Below are positions 10,406-22,138 of a stretch of DNA of 64,000 nucleotides, one piece after another. The stretch lies in the NCBI GenBank assembly GCA_011947345.1, contig JAAVTG010000604.1, forward strand, positions 32,266 through 96,265, in the 5' to 3' direction. The stretch comes from Phytophthora quininea. Taxonomy: Eukaryota > Oomycota > Peronosporomycetes > Peronosporales > Peronosporaceae. The notes beneath the pieces were generated by a model, which was given only the letters and a program-made list of their open reading frames with translations, was not told where the DNA came from and made no database searches. Every line of letters starts with the position of its first letter. The first letter of the stretch is position 1. The translations under genes were made by a program, and so were the position numbers.

Positions 10406-13400
10406 ATGAGCACCTCAACGACGGCGCTCATGCGAGCGCTGCGGCAGGCCTCGACGCCACCCGAGGCCTCCCGCGCCATGGATGCAGTCGCCGACCGTCT
10501 CATCTCGACGTCGTCTCTCTCCGAAACGCAGCAGCTCGCTCTCGGTGCGTTAAGCAGCCCCCAGCTGTCTCTAACCTTCAGTATCTTTGTCCTTTTGCCT
10601 CTTTATCGCAGCCCTACAAGCCGCAGAGACTGCAGATGTACTAAAAAGACTACAACAGGCTGCTGCTATTTGCCAGGAACCTGCCGCCAAGGCGCAATAC
10701 CTGGGTTTCACGTTGCTCCAATTCACTCTCCAGCTAGCCAAGACGTCGTCCTGTGAATGGGACAACGCCGTGCGGAAGCAGCTGCTGGAGGTCTACGACG
10801 CCAACCATGGGGCACTGAGTGGCTTTATTGCAGCATTATTAGGTCGCAATGGGTCTTTGATGAACTTTAAAGCCGATGACGAGGAAGCAGAGAAGACGCT
10901 GCTGCTGGTGACTCCACTACTCAAATCGGTGCTGATTAGCAGTGAAGAGGACGGACTGAAGGCAACAGTGCTGGATGCTCTGAATCGCATCGCCTGGCAC
11001 TTTGATGGAGAAGGTTCCAAGGTGAGGACGCGTGTGGCAAGGCTTTTAGTGGAGGCGTTAGAGTTGATGCCACGTTTGCAAACGCAGCAGTCGACGTATG
11101 CGGTGCACGTAGCTCTGGTTGTGGACTTACTGACTCCGATGGATGGCAGTAAGGCGATTGTGGACTTGGCGGCGAGGACTGCTCGCTTTGTGCTGGAAAC
11201 GACGCAGTTTTTATTGCAGAAGGACGTGGGTGTCATTGCGTTGCTACAATCGATGACCCAACTGGCTGAAGTGCTGCCAGAAGCGCTGTGGGATTCGACG
11301 TTCTTGACGTGCTGCGCGTATTTCCTCGCAGACAAGTGCACGACGCCGTTGGAGCAGCAATTGATGCTACAAATGTTGACGCATACGCTGCGATTCGGCC
11401 AACATGATCTGGACGGCAAATCTGTCGCTCGTCATGTTTTCGTGGAGATCCTCGTGCTACCCCTGGCGTGTTTAATATCAGTTCATGGCGATGTAGTCTC
11501 AGATCTATTGAAGATACTTGTGGATATTAAGTCCATACACAAATTCGGTCCTCAACTGCCATCTCAAGATGTGGTGGCGCCAACAGAAACGGCAATTCAT
11601 GCACAGTCCATCGTCCGACTAGTTGGTCACCAAGAATGCTGCCAAGGGTGGTTGAATTCGCTGTTTCAGGACGAGGCTTCCGATCCCGTTACCCAGAAGA
11701 AAGGAGGCTCAAATGATCGATGGCTGGCTCTTATTTTGGTGGCTCTGCTGGCCGACGACCGGCCATCTTTTCGTAATAGCGCTGCTAAATGTCTAGAGCG
11801 CCAAGTCACCAACGTCTCGAAATTCTGGGGCGCTGAAACCGTGAAAGCATTAGTGGCCAGTATGGTGTTCCTTATTTCTCAGCGTACCAAAACGACACCA
11901 ACGCAACAGTTCGCGGAGTGGATGACATCGTGTTTACATTCGTTGTCAGCACTTGCGGCAACCACAACGGAGACGATGCGGATCGTTCTGCGTCTTATTG
12001 ATAGTATGAACAACACGCCCAAGATGCGCTCAATGGCTTTGAATTTGATGTACGAAGTGTGGCGAGGCGAGTCGCGCGTATTTCCTCGGCTCGAAACGAT
12101 GCTGCTGGAGCCCACGGATGTTGACCAAGATATTGAACGGCACTTGGTGAAAATGGCTACAATTAAGTCTTTGTGCGAGAAAGACGCCGAGTTAGGCGTT
12201 CAGTTTATTTCAACCATCCAAGTATTCCTCGAAGACGGGCTGGAGACAGTTGTTGCTATGGCAATGGATGCCATTGCTGCGTTGTGTGCCGGAGACTGCT
12301 TGGACTTCTACGTTGCGTTCAAGATCATCGCCCAGAAGATGCGCAAGAATAAGATTGCCTCCGCGGATGAACCACTCTTTCAGGAACGTCTGTGTTTCTT
12401 TTACAGGCTAGGCGGCGCTGAAGCCGCGGCAAACGAAAAGCACGCGTTGAAGTTGCTGGATCAAACCTGGGAACTTGCTGATAGCGAGATCGCCAGTGTT
12501 CGAGCAGCTGCATACGTGGCGATGAACAACTTCCCACTCGATATGTTGGGTTTGTCTGTGCCAGAAGACAACGCGGAATTGGACAGTGACGATGAAGATA
12601 AAGTGACAGAAGAGGAAGTTGAGGAGCAGCTCGATGATCTGATGCGGCGTCTACAAAACGAGCAAGACGCTGTCGTTCGAGCCGAGATTCAGACTCTGGT
12701 GGCACGGGTGCTTGAACATGAAAGCAAAAGATCACTGCGGGTGTTGGGCGTGGACAACGAACGGCGTCGGCGGTTTCTAACCCAGTTGATATGAAGCAGA
12801 GCATCCAATCTGTTGTATCTGCCGCAGCTACAAAGGAGATGAAGGCTCTTCTACCATCGAGATCAGAAGTGCTAGCGCTGTATGAAAGGTCCTCCTTCTC
12901 CGATTGGAGTGGCTTCTTGTTGGCTTACCGACCAAAGGCCGTGATTGACATGCAAAATGTCAAGCGGAAAGACAAGCTGGTTCGTCTGGCCACTCAAAAT
13001 CTGGATGAGGTGGTGGACACGATCCAAACTATACTCCAACACATGGAACTTCCGTGGACATCTGAGGTATCGACTAACACTGATGAGAATTGTGATATGT
13101 TTCTGCGCATACAATTGTTAATGGAAGGCTGGAATGGCTTTATGACTACTTACGTAGCGTCCTTGGAGGAATTGGCGGATCTAAAGACGCCCGTTGGAGT
13201 TGACGACGCTGACGTTGCATTCCGCGTATTTTCTGAAGGTGCGGCAGACTTGACAAGCTCACTGCTGAACGATACTCGGAACAATCTTGGTGGAGCACTT
13301 GCAGCTGGTGCATTAGCTGGGCGTTTGTCCACTTCCCGGCATTGGTGTAACCCACAGCTGCAAGACAGCCATGCAGGTACCGTTGGGGAACTATCTCGCC

Positions 13401-15895
13401 GTTTAGCTCTGTCCATGGAACAGGCCCGCGTCTTCTCTGGCGGTGATCGTAATTCCAGGTTATCATGTATTAATGTCGCCGTCGCACTTCAGCTGTCTTT
13501 AGGCCAACGGAGAATTGATGCAAGCGAAAGATCCAGCGACTTCGTTTCCCTGTTGCAGAATGTCCAGCGAATGCTGACAGAACTGGCACAGAACGTTTCA
13601 GACGATCTGCTGTGTGCTTGTGGACTGCTGGGTTTGAGTCGCGTTGCTAACGTTTACATGTTTACTGAAGAGCTGGAGACCTTCGAAGTGGCTGAATGGA
13701 GGCAGCAGCAAGTGAAGCCTCTGGCTGAGACCATGCTGTCTGCATTTCTACGTGGTGGTATTGAGCGACCCCATAGCTCTGGATCATCTGTTGGAGCCGC
13801 GATATTCTCTCACTTTGAATCGACCGAGGCAGTTGAAAAGACTACTACCGGATACGATCGCTCAGAATCGGTAAGTGCTTTGCGCTGGGGATCACTGATC
13901 GGGTTATCGCGCTTGGTAATGGGTTTACCGTCAATTCGCGGTCTGAATTGGCTGAAAAATATGCGCTCGTTCTTTTCGTCTTTGTGGGAAACGAACGAAG
14001 CACTCTTCATTGCTGTCGTGCTTGGACCTCTGCTACTGCAGTGTGTCAAGTTCAATTTACTGCCCTCGTCCGTTCTCGAAGATTTTGTAAGCACGTGCAC
14101 TGAGCGCTCGTCAGTGTCTAGCGTAGACAGTAACTTCTGTATCGTGGCGGCGACGCATGTACTATGTCACTTGGAATCGCTTGGAGGCTTCCCCGCCATT
14201 GTCCAGAATCACACCAAGATTCTTGTGGAGTGCCTCACTGCTAAGAGTCGTGTTGGACAGGGGCTAGTTCTTGCTGGAGTCGCAAATATGTTCGGATTGA
14301 GTTTCGGTGTTACAGGATCGTTCATTTCTGGTACTGCATTCATAAAGGGAGATGGGAGGGAAGTTGGATTTGATACGGAAATCGTTGCAGCACTCGTAAA
14401 AGTATTGCGAAGGGAAACGGCAGAAGACAAGGCTCATCGAGGCGTTTCGACTGCTGTGCTTGGTGCCATTGCAAACTCTGCAGACGGGCTTTACGTTACC
14501 CAGAAGAAAAGTCGTTTGACGTCGAAGTTCGGTCCCTTCCTTCGACGAGTTTGCTCACAAAAACGTTCGAGTGGCTCCGTCAAGCTGATGGTAGTGAGTC
14601 AATACGTACGGCATCGTCCCTATTAGCATGCCTAACGAGGGCAAGCTCGGTCTTGCCCTTACTGGACTACTCGTCGCTCACTCTTCGAGTTTTGGTTCGA
14701 CTCTGCTCGGATGATGTCACTAGTGCTTGTATTCGATTCGCTGTGACACAAGGAACTTGTGATGAGCTTTACGCTGGTAAATTATTTTCTCCCGAGTGGT
14801 TTGGAGGTGTCAGTATCACCATTCAAACCGAGTTGATCAACGGGGTTGCACAGGCAGCAACTCGTTTGCCAACGAACACGCTGCAAACACTTTTGATCAC
14901 GGTGTTTAGTGTTCTAACGGATATTTGGCGACGCGATGTGTCGAGCAGTACGAGCGCGCTGCTTTTTGATAGCTGGACCAACATGTTGAGAGACATTCTT
15001 CACCACAAAGAAGGTCGAGCCATCCCTGAAAGCTCGACGAAAATGGCCAACCAACTTGTTATTGACATGTTCGTTGCAGAACTCCCGTTCGACTTGAGTG
15101 CCTCCGTTTTTGTGCGAACGTTTGCCACTCGTGTGCTGTCGAAGGTGGACTATGGTGAGCGTAGCGTACCGGTAGCGGACACCTTCCTGGTTCCAACAAC
15201 AACATCCAAGTCGATGTGGAGTTGGTGGAGAAAGACTGTTTTTGTAGTCGAGCTTGTGCGTCTGAACGTGCTGGTCATCACGAAGCGAGAGGCGTCTTTG
15301 CTTTTTCAGTGGGTTTTGCGCCACGACTTCGTCGAGTGGACTGACGAGAAAGACGTTAATACCTACTTGTATCCGCTTGTTGCTCAGGTCGGAGCTGTGA
15401 TTGCGACACATACCCGGGCGGGGAAATTACTTCTGCGCTACTAGATGTTGTTGATGTCTTCAGCCGATCGTTGAGCTCATCAACTGATCAGAGCCCTTCA
15501 GACGCTTTCAAACGCCGCGCCTTGTTCAATTTATTGGCTTGTGTTCTGACGTGGAAACTGAAGTTGAACCACGAACAGTACTTGTCGACTACCGAGAGGC
15601 CGGAGAGCTCAGATATGGATATCACGCACGACTTATTTCCTTTCGGGCTGGTTGCTATTCTGCAGCGCGCCAAAACTGTGTCGCCGGTTGGGGAGAGTTT
15701 GTGGGCCTTACTGCAGCAACTGTGGAGCGAAAGCACGAGAGCGAGCGAGACAGGGATTTGGCGACATTTGTCAGTGCTCTACAATTCTGCAGCCGGCAGA
15801 TGTACGCAGAGGCTGATGTCTGGCCAATGCCGAGCATGATGCAAAGCGCGATTAGAGAATTTTGGAGTGTTGGGTCCACTCAATCAGCTCCTTAA
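10406..15895 (+). CDS. FOCAD: Focadhesin/RST1-like armadillo-repeat protein, copy 1 (frame-broken)
   Basis: Long helical-repeat protein, probably of the focadhesin (animals) / RST1 (plants) family with a DUF3730 region. Family members are scaffolds linked to the SKI-exosome RNA-decay machinery. Exon 1 is 10406-10544 (ATG, 46 codons plus one base). A 67-bp intron follows at 10545-10611 (GTGCGT...CGCAG), and exon 2 runs to TAA at 15893-15895. The summed length of about 1,807 residues is close to that of human focadhesin. Seen directly are many leucine-rich amphipathic helices, a conserved-looking block around RLIDSMNNTPKMRSMALNL (about residue 525) and CLDFYVAFKIIAQKM (about 620), and an acidic segment near 710. 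The frame is interrupted at A4 12726-12729 (copy 2 has A5), near 14505 in an A-run, at G4 15420-15423 (copy 2 has G5) and near 15740. It converges on the ABCA gene 107 bp away. The family call rests on pattern memory and length; another HEAT-repeat scaffold is the alternative. Confidence 0.6.
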
Positions 15896-16002
15896 CACTG
15901 TTTATTTAACAGTGTGCTTGGGATAAAACCAACGGCTGAACAAGATCAAAGGCCAACAATTTCTAGGTGCTTCCTGTCCATTTTACCTGGTTTATTCATC
16001 GT
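15896..16002. terminator. Convergent 3' region between focadhesin-like and ABCA genes
   Basis: Only 107 bp separate the two stop codons. The plus strand has a GTTTATTTAAC segment. The ABCA strand reads AATAAACC just after its stop, a plausible AATAAA-like polyadenylation signal. The same spacer recurs at 57262-57368. Confidence 0.3.
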
Positions 16003-19000
16003 TTACTGCTGGCTCGCGGAGGCGTTGAAGATCTGCTCCAACGTGGTCTGCGAGACGCTGTACTCGCGGATCGACAGCTGCGTCTTGGCGTTCTCCACCA
16101 GGTCGAACACATGCGATAGACGCAGGTCGACGTTGCGGTCCTGCTGGTCGAAGATCTTGAACCAGCACGAGTCGTGGCGCCGCTCCAGCACCTCGATCGA
16201 CCCAAAGTTCTCCTTCAGGAACGCCGCCACGTTCTCGAACTGGGTCTCGGTGATCCACCACGCGGCAAAGCTGCTCGCCAAGACGTACCCGTCGCGCTTG
16301 GCCAGGTTGGCGATCGTGTGTCCGGTCGGGTGCGTGTTGTCGATCTTCTCGAACCACGAGGCGTTGCCCAGCAGTCGGCACTTCTCCTCGAGCTCGCCTT
16401 TGCCGATGCGAGTGCCAGGCGAAATAGCGCGACGCAAGCGCTGCCACGCCTTCCGCTGACGGCGTCTGCAGCTTGGCGTCGAACATGAGACCGTCGCCGA
16501 AGCGGTTCTTCAGGTGCTGCACGCTGCCGAGACACTTGAGCTCGCCACCGACCATGATGCCGACGCGCGTGCACAGCGCCTCGCACTCCTCCATGCTGTG
16601 CGTCGTCAGCACCACTGTTGACTCCTTGTTGTACGTCGAGATCTCCGAGATGACGTCCCACATGAACCGTCTCGAGACCGGGTCCATGCCGGTGGACGGC
16701 TCGTCGAGGAACAGGATCTTCGGCCCGCCGATCATCGCGATGGCCACCGACAGCTTGCGCTTGTTGCCGCCGCTCAAACTGCCCGCCAGTTTGTTTTCGA
16801 ACGTCGTCAGGTTCAATTGCTCCATCTTCTGATGCACCACGTCGTCCAGATCCGCACTCGAGACGCCCTTGATTTTGGCAAACAGCTCCAGGTGCTCGCG
16901 AACCGTCAAGAGATCGATCAGCGCGTCGAACTGCGGACAGTATCCGATCTGCCGCCGGACTTCCACTTGCTGCGTCATGATGTCGAAGCCGCTGAGAGTC
17001 GCCCTGCCGGAAGTCGGCACGATATCACCCGTCAGCATCTTCATCGTCGTGGTCTTGCCAGCGCCGTTGATTCCGAGGAAGCCGAAGCACTCGCCCTGCT
17101 TGAGACCGAACGACAGGTCCTGCACAGCCACCTTCTCTCCCTTGGGGTAGACCTTGCGGAGGTCTTGCAGCTTGATCATGTCGTTGTCAGCTCCGCCGTT
17201 CAGGACGCGCTCCGCTTCAGCTCCGACGTCTTCATCAATCTCGCCATGCTCCACTGGGATGTCAGGGTCTTTGGACATCGAGGCTTTGATCTTCGGGAAC
17301 GTCAAACCGTAGTCGATGGCCACGGCGAGAGCGAAGTAGATGACCGCGTCCAAGATCAAGTAGATGATCTCGTACCCTGTGTTATCCAGCGCGAATGGGT
17401 CCTTCGAGGGCGCATTGTCTGTCTCAGATCCGCCAGTGTACGTGATCTCTATGATGGTCAGATTCAGCAAGCCTCGGCCAAGACAGAACAGTGGTGAGAA
17501 GCGCCAAATGAACTGCAGCCCGTCATCCACACTCTCCGTACTGTTGATGACTTGCATCACGAAGGAAACGATCATCAGAGCGAGCCCCAGCACGAAGTTG
17601 ATGAGGATCATGTACGTCTGCGAAGACGCCGGATCGGTAAACACGTACGACCAGCAGTACGCGTGGGGACAAATCGCCAGCCCAAACAGCAGCACCAGCA
17701 CGATCACGGCAATGAACGTCGAGTCGGTGCACGTTTGACACGAGCTGGATCCTGTTAGCGCGCTCACGTCGAAGGCCTGGAACAAGGCCAGCGCGATGAC
17801 GGCGGGGATCAGGTAGACGGAATAGTCCCAAATGAAGTTCGCAGTCCAGAACGCGTTGATGTTAGCGCCGGATACCAGTTGCTGGTGCTTGGAGTTGTGG
17901 TCTGGAGACCTCTCTCGGACCAGCATCACCACAATGGATGCCGGATAGTAAGAGAAGGAGATCACGATGAACAGCACGGCAGCGAAGGAGATGTACGCCG
18001 AGAAGAGCGCGGTGTTTTCAGCGGTAAGAGGCAACGGATGATCATTCACCGTCAAGCTCAGCGAGGAGGGTCCGATGCTCGAGTCGTGCTGGGTGGTCAT
18101 GAGGCGAAAGAGCGACTGGTCCATGAACGCCTTGAAAATAATTGAGCCGTGCGTCAGCGTCGTGTTGATGAGCACGTTGTAGCCGAAGACGTTGTTGTCC
18201 ACGTCTGCGTGGATGAGGTATCCACCGAACTGGTCCGCGATCTCTTCGGTGTACGCTCGACTGAAAATCTTCTCGCTCAGTCTGAGCTGGTAGCCTGTCG
18301 CGTCGGTCGCGTTGATGGTCGGGTCGTTGTAGACGACGTCGAAGACGGTAGGCGAGTCGCTCGAGTACGGCGGGTTGCCGATATCACTCTGGCTGAGCGT
18401 CACGATGGATGCGCCGGAGAAGTAGTCGCTGCCCAGCGCAGTCTCGCACCACTGGCCGGAGCTCTGCTCACAGAAACTTGGTAGCAGCACTTCGCCAGCT
18501 TGGGAATTCAACTTGGACAACGTCAGCGCCATGAACGGGTCGTTGTCCGTGATCCCAGCAGCCTTCAGGATGGACAAACCGAAGATGAGCCACACCACCG
18601 GCAGCAACAAGCCCACCCCGAACAATTTCTTGTCCCTCCTGGCCATGCGGAACCGCTTCTGGATCATCGCCATCAGTTGCGTGACGAACACCGAGTGCAG
18701 ACCGCCCACCGGCAACGAACTTCCTTGTCGATCAAGCCCGTAGTAGCAATTCTCCGCCGCCTTGTCGCCGACAATGGGGAGGCTGTCTTGCGGAGCTACG
18801 ACGTGTTGCTTCACTCGGTTCTGCAGCGTGTGCTGCTGCTCCTCGTCGGACTCCTCGGCCACCTTGATGAACACCTCCTCCATCGTCGTCACTGAAATGC
18901 CGTACGACAGCACCGCCAGCTTCTCCAGACTCTCATCCAGCTTGTGGAACATCTGTGGGAAGAGCGACGAGCTGTCGAGAGGTAGCTGGAAGGCGATCTC

Positions 19001-21880
19001 CGTGCCCACGTTGCTCAGCACAGTGCTGGACGGGATGTAGCGCCTGACAAAGTTGATCATGTTCGCGTCGTCGCAGCGCTCCTCCTTGACGATGGTCAAG
19101 TTGTAGCCCACGCCGAAGCGGTTCTTGAGGAACAGCGCCGACCCGCAGCATCGCAGCTCGCCCTCGGCCATGATGGCGATACGGTCGCCCAGGATGTCGG
19201 CTTCGTCCATGAAGTGCGTCGTGAGCACCATCACGCGGTCCTGGCGGTTGGCCATCAGGATCTCCCACGTGCTGCGGCGCGAGTACGGGTCCATTCCGGA
19301 GGTCGGTTCGTCCAGGAACACGAGCGAGCTGTCGCCCAGCAACGAGATCGCCACCGACAGCTTCCGCTTCATACCTCCGGACAGAGCACTGGAAATCGTG
19401 TCGCGCTTGTCCACGAGTCCGACCTCGCGGATCTTGGCCGTGACCTCGTCCTTCAACTCTTCGCCCCGATAGCCCTTGATGCGAGCGTAGAACTCGAGGT
19501 GGTCTTGCACGGACAACTCCGGATACAGTACGTCGTGCTGGAAGCAGATGCCGAGCGACTCGCGGAGCTCGTCCATGTCTTCCCGCAGCGACAGTCCGTG
19601 GAAGGTGGCGTCGCCTGCGGTCGGGGGCGTCACACCCGTGAGCATGGAGATCAGAGTCGTCTTGCCTGCCCCGTTGTGGCCGAGCAGACATGTGATCTGG
19701 CCCGAGTACATCCTGATATGCAGCCCCTTCACAGCCTCCTTTTGCCACCGGGGACTTGGAACACCTTCCGAAGACCCTGCACCGACAGCGCCTCACCTGT
19801 CTGTTCCTGGTCCTTCAAGTCGGCGCTCACCTGCTCGACGTTGGGGTTCACCTCCACTTCCAATGCAGCTGCGTCTTCGTCCGTGCTTGCCGTGGCGGCG
19901 GACTTGCGGAACTTCATCCAGTACGACGGACGCAGCGGGAAGTACCATTTCTCGGGAGTGCCGTACTCCTTCGGGATGGCCTTCTCAAAGTACAATCCGA
20001 GCAGCGTGTACACGATGGTGTCGAGGGCGAAGTAGTAGAGCGCCGTGGAGAAGCGGAAGTTTTTGATGGGGTCGGAAGCGCTGGCGAACGAGATGCCGAC
20101 GCCCGACGTTTCCGACGACGCGAGCGAGTTGACCCCGAAGACGAGCGCTGCCGGTGCCAAGATGCAGACCGCGTTCTTGGACGACTCCGCCGACGAGTCA
20201 TCGTACCCCGCCGTGACGCCGTACATGACGAAGAAGAGGATGAAGCCGATGTAGACGCCCGTGCGCGACCGCGAAAACATGGTGCTGATCATGAAGGCGA
20301 AGGCCAGCACGCTGAGACTGAAGAGGAAGAAGAAGAGGAACAGCAGCAAGGCGCTCGAGTTCGGGAACAGCTCGGCCACGGCCGCGATCGTCTGGAGCAC
20401 GCAGCTCACGAACAATATGACGATGTACGTGATGAACCAGGAGATGACGATGCTGGACTCCTTGACGCCCAGGATCTTCATGAGCTCTCGCGAGCGCGTC
20501 TCCCTCTCGGACATGAGACCGACGAGGATCTTGGACAGCGGGTGCAGGTACGTGAGGATGAAGAAGATGGGGAAAGCGTCAGTGATCGAGTCGTAGAAGG
20601 ACGAGGACGTGAACGTGTCGATGGGGAACGGCGTGGTGAGCGCTCCGAGGTACGGCTGCGGTGCCTGACGTAGCGGGGTCAGCAGCGCTTCGAGCGTGTC
20701 GTTATCGAGCTGCAGGTTGGCAGTGCTGCTGAGCGCAGACGACTCGCCAAGCAGCTGATTAGACAAGAGGTCGGCGTACTTGGTGGCGGGGTCGTTGACG
20801 ATGGTCTCCAGAAGACGGGAGTCCAGGTCGGTCGAGGACACTGCAGTGGACGCATTGATCTGGCACGCGCCCGTCGTGGACTTGGTGCTCGCGTCCCAGT
20901 CCGGCAGGCAGTTGACAAAGCGCGTGACGAGCGTCTGCAGCGTCATGAAGCCGTTGGTGGTGTACTGCTGGTAGTCGGTCGTCTCGAGCTTGCGGGTGAA
21001 CGAGTCCCAGACGGAGGCGCCGTCGACTGTCTGGGGGATGTATCGGTTGTCGTTGCTGTTCCCGACGTAGGTCGAGTTGAGTCGCAGCGAGTACTCGATG
21101 GACGAAGGCTGGCCGATGGCGTCGCTACTGGTCGGGTACTGCGTGAAGACGATGGCGCCGAAGATACGAGGTTTGTCTGCCGTCTCGGCGTAGCCCGAGG
21201 ACTCGACGTAGCTCTCGAGGTCGTCCTCAGTGTCGAAGAAGACGGTGCTGTCCTCGAAGGACGGGATGACGAGCTGCGACTGCGACGCGTTGGCCGAGGC
21301 GCTGCCGTTGACGACCACCGTCGGGTACCACCGCTTCATGGTCTCGAAGAAGTAGTTGCGCGTGAAGGCGTCGTCGGGGGCGATGGCGATCTTGAAGGGC
21401 GACACGCGGCCCTCGCACTCGGCCGGCAGCACGTAGGGCGACGACGCGTTGAGACTGACGCGGCCGCCGAGACTCATCTCGCGCTCGCAGATGGAGCGGT
21501 TCTCGGCCGTGAAGGTCTTCATGAGTCGCCCGTAGTCGAACGAGTGGAAGCCCAAGTGCAGCAGCAGCCCCGAGAGCGTGGACTCGGGCGTGGCGAACAG
21601 GGGTGGTGTCCTGGCCCACGAGGGACCAGCCGGCGGGGTTGAAGAGGTTGTAGGACGTGGTGCCGGTGGTGAAGCCTGGGGGCACGGTCTTGTCGCTGGT
21701 GGTGGTGCGCACGATGTCCATGACGGTGATGAAGAGCACGGGCGTGATGATCTCGAAGAGCAGCGCCACGGGGTGTTTGCGCTTGAGCAGCCAGTTCTTG
21801 CGCAGCAGCACCGGCACGAAGCGGAGGTGGCTTGAGCGCTGCTTTGGCGGCTGTGACGGTGGCGGCAGTAGCTGCTCCAT
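16003..21880 (-). CDS. Full-size ABCA-type ABC transporter, copy 1 (frame-broken)
   Basis: ABC1/ABCA-family transporter, a multi-pass membrane ATPase that moves lipids or lipid-like substrates; the substrate cannot be told. Two half-transporters are fused in about 1,955 residues. An N-terminal membrane helix (residues 36-56) precedes a large extracytoplasmic loop (80-430) and five or six helices (440-640). NBD1 has Walker A GHNGAGKTT (about 735), signature LSGGMKRKL and Walker B LDEPTSGMDP (about 860). A second membrane half with another large loop follows. NBD2 has Walker A GINGAGKTT (about 1602), signature LSGGNKRKL and LDEPSTGMDP (about 1724). The ATG at 21880 (MEQLL) is chosen over an upstream GTG. 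Codon use is extremely GC3-rich, unlike the focadhesin-like neighbour. Frame breaks lie at G4 21600-21603, at T4 19740-19743 (shared by all three copies) and at a 5-bp deletion near 16420 that copies 2 and 3 lack. If the homopolymer breaks are sequencing errors, this is the best-preserved copy. Confidence 0.88.
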
Positions 21881-22138
21881 TGCAGGTAGCACTGTTGCCT
21901 CGGAAGCAAATTAGAGAGTGAGTGCAGGTGAACTTCAGCGTTTGGCGTTTAGCATTGCATGTTTGGCGTCGTAGTAATCATGGCTCAGGGCAATCAAAAG
22001 GTTCGATTGCCTTTTGCCACTCGACGATCAACCAGTGGACAACGGTAACTGCAGCCAAACTTGTGCAAAAGTGTATCACGTCACAATTCTGGGCATCGGA
22101 GAGGCAAAGCAACTCTCTTTGCCTCCTTCTAGACCTGC
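21881..22138. other. Intergenic spacer between ABCA and AP-4 beta
   Basis: 258 bp between the AP-4 beta stop and the ABCA ATG, both on the minus strand, so it should hold the ABCA promoter and the AP-4 beta polyadenylation site. It recurs nearly unchanged at 63243-63499. I do not see a clear initiator motif. Confidence 0.4.

Noticed and set aside
10587..10611. ATG at 10587 as start of the focadhesin-like gene
   Set aside because: It lies inside a good GT-AG intron (10545-10611). Splicing gives a 46-codon first exon from 10406 in the correct phase.
14551..14626. Short intron to explain the frame change near 14500-14630
   Set aside because: No plausible donor/acceptor pair of normal size was found. 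Adding one base to the A-run near 14505 restores a continuous reading, and both copies share the run.
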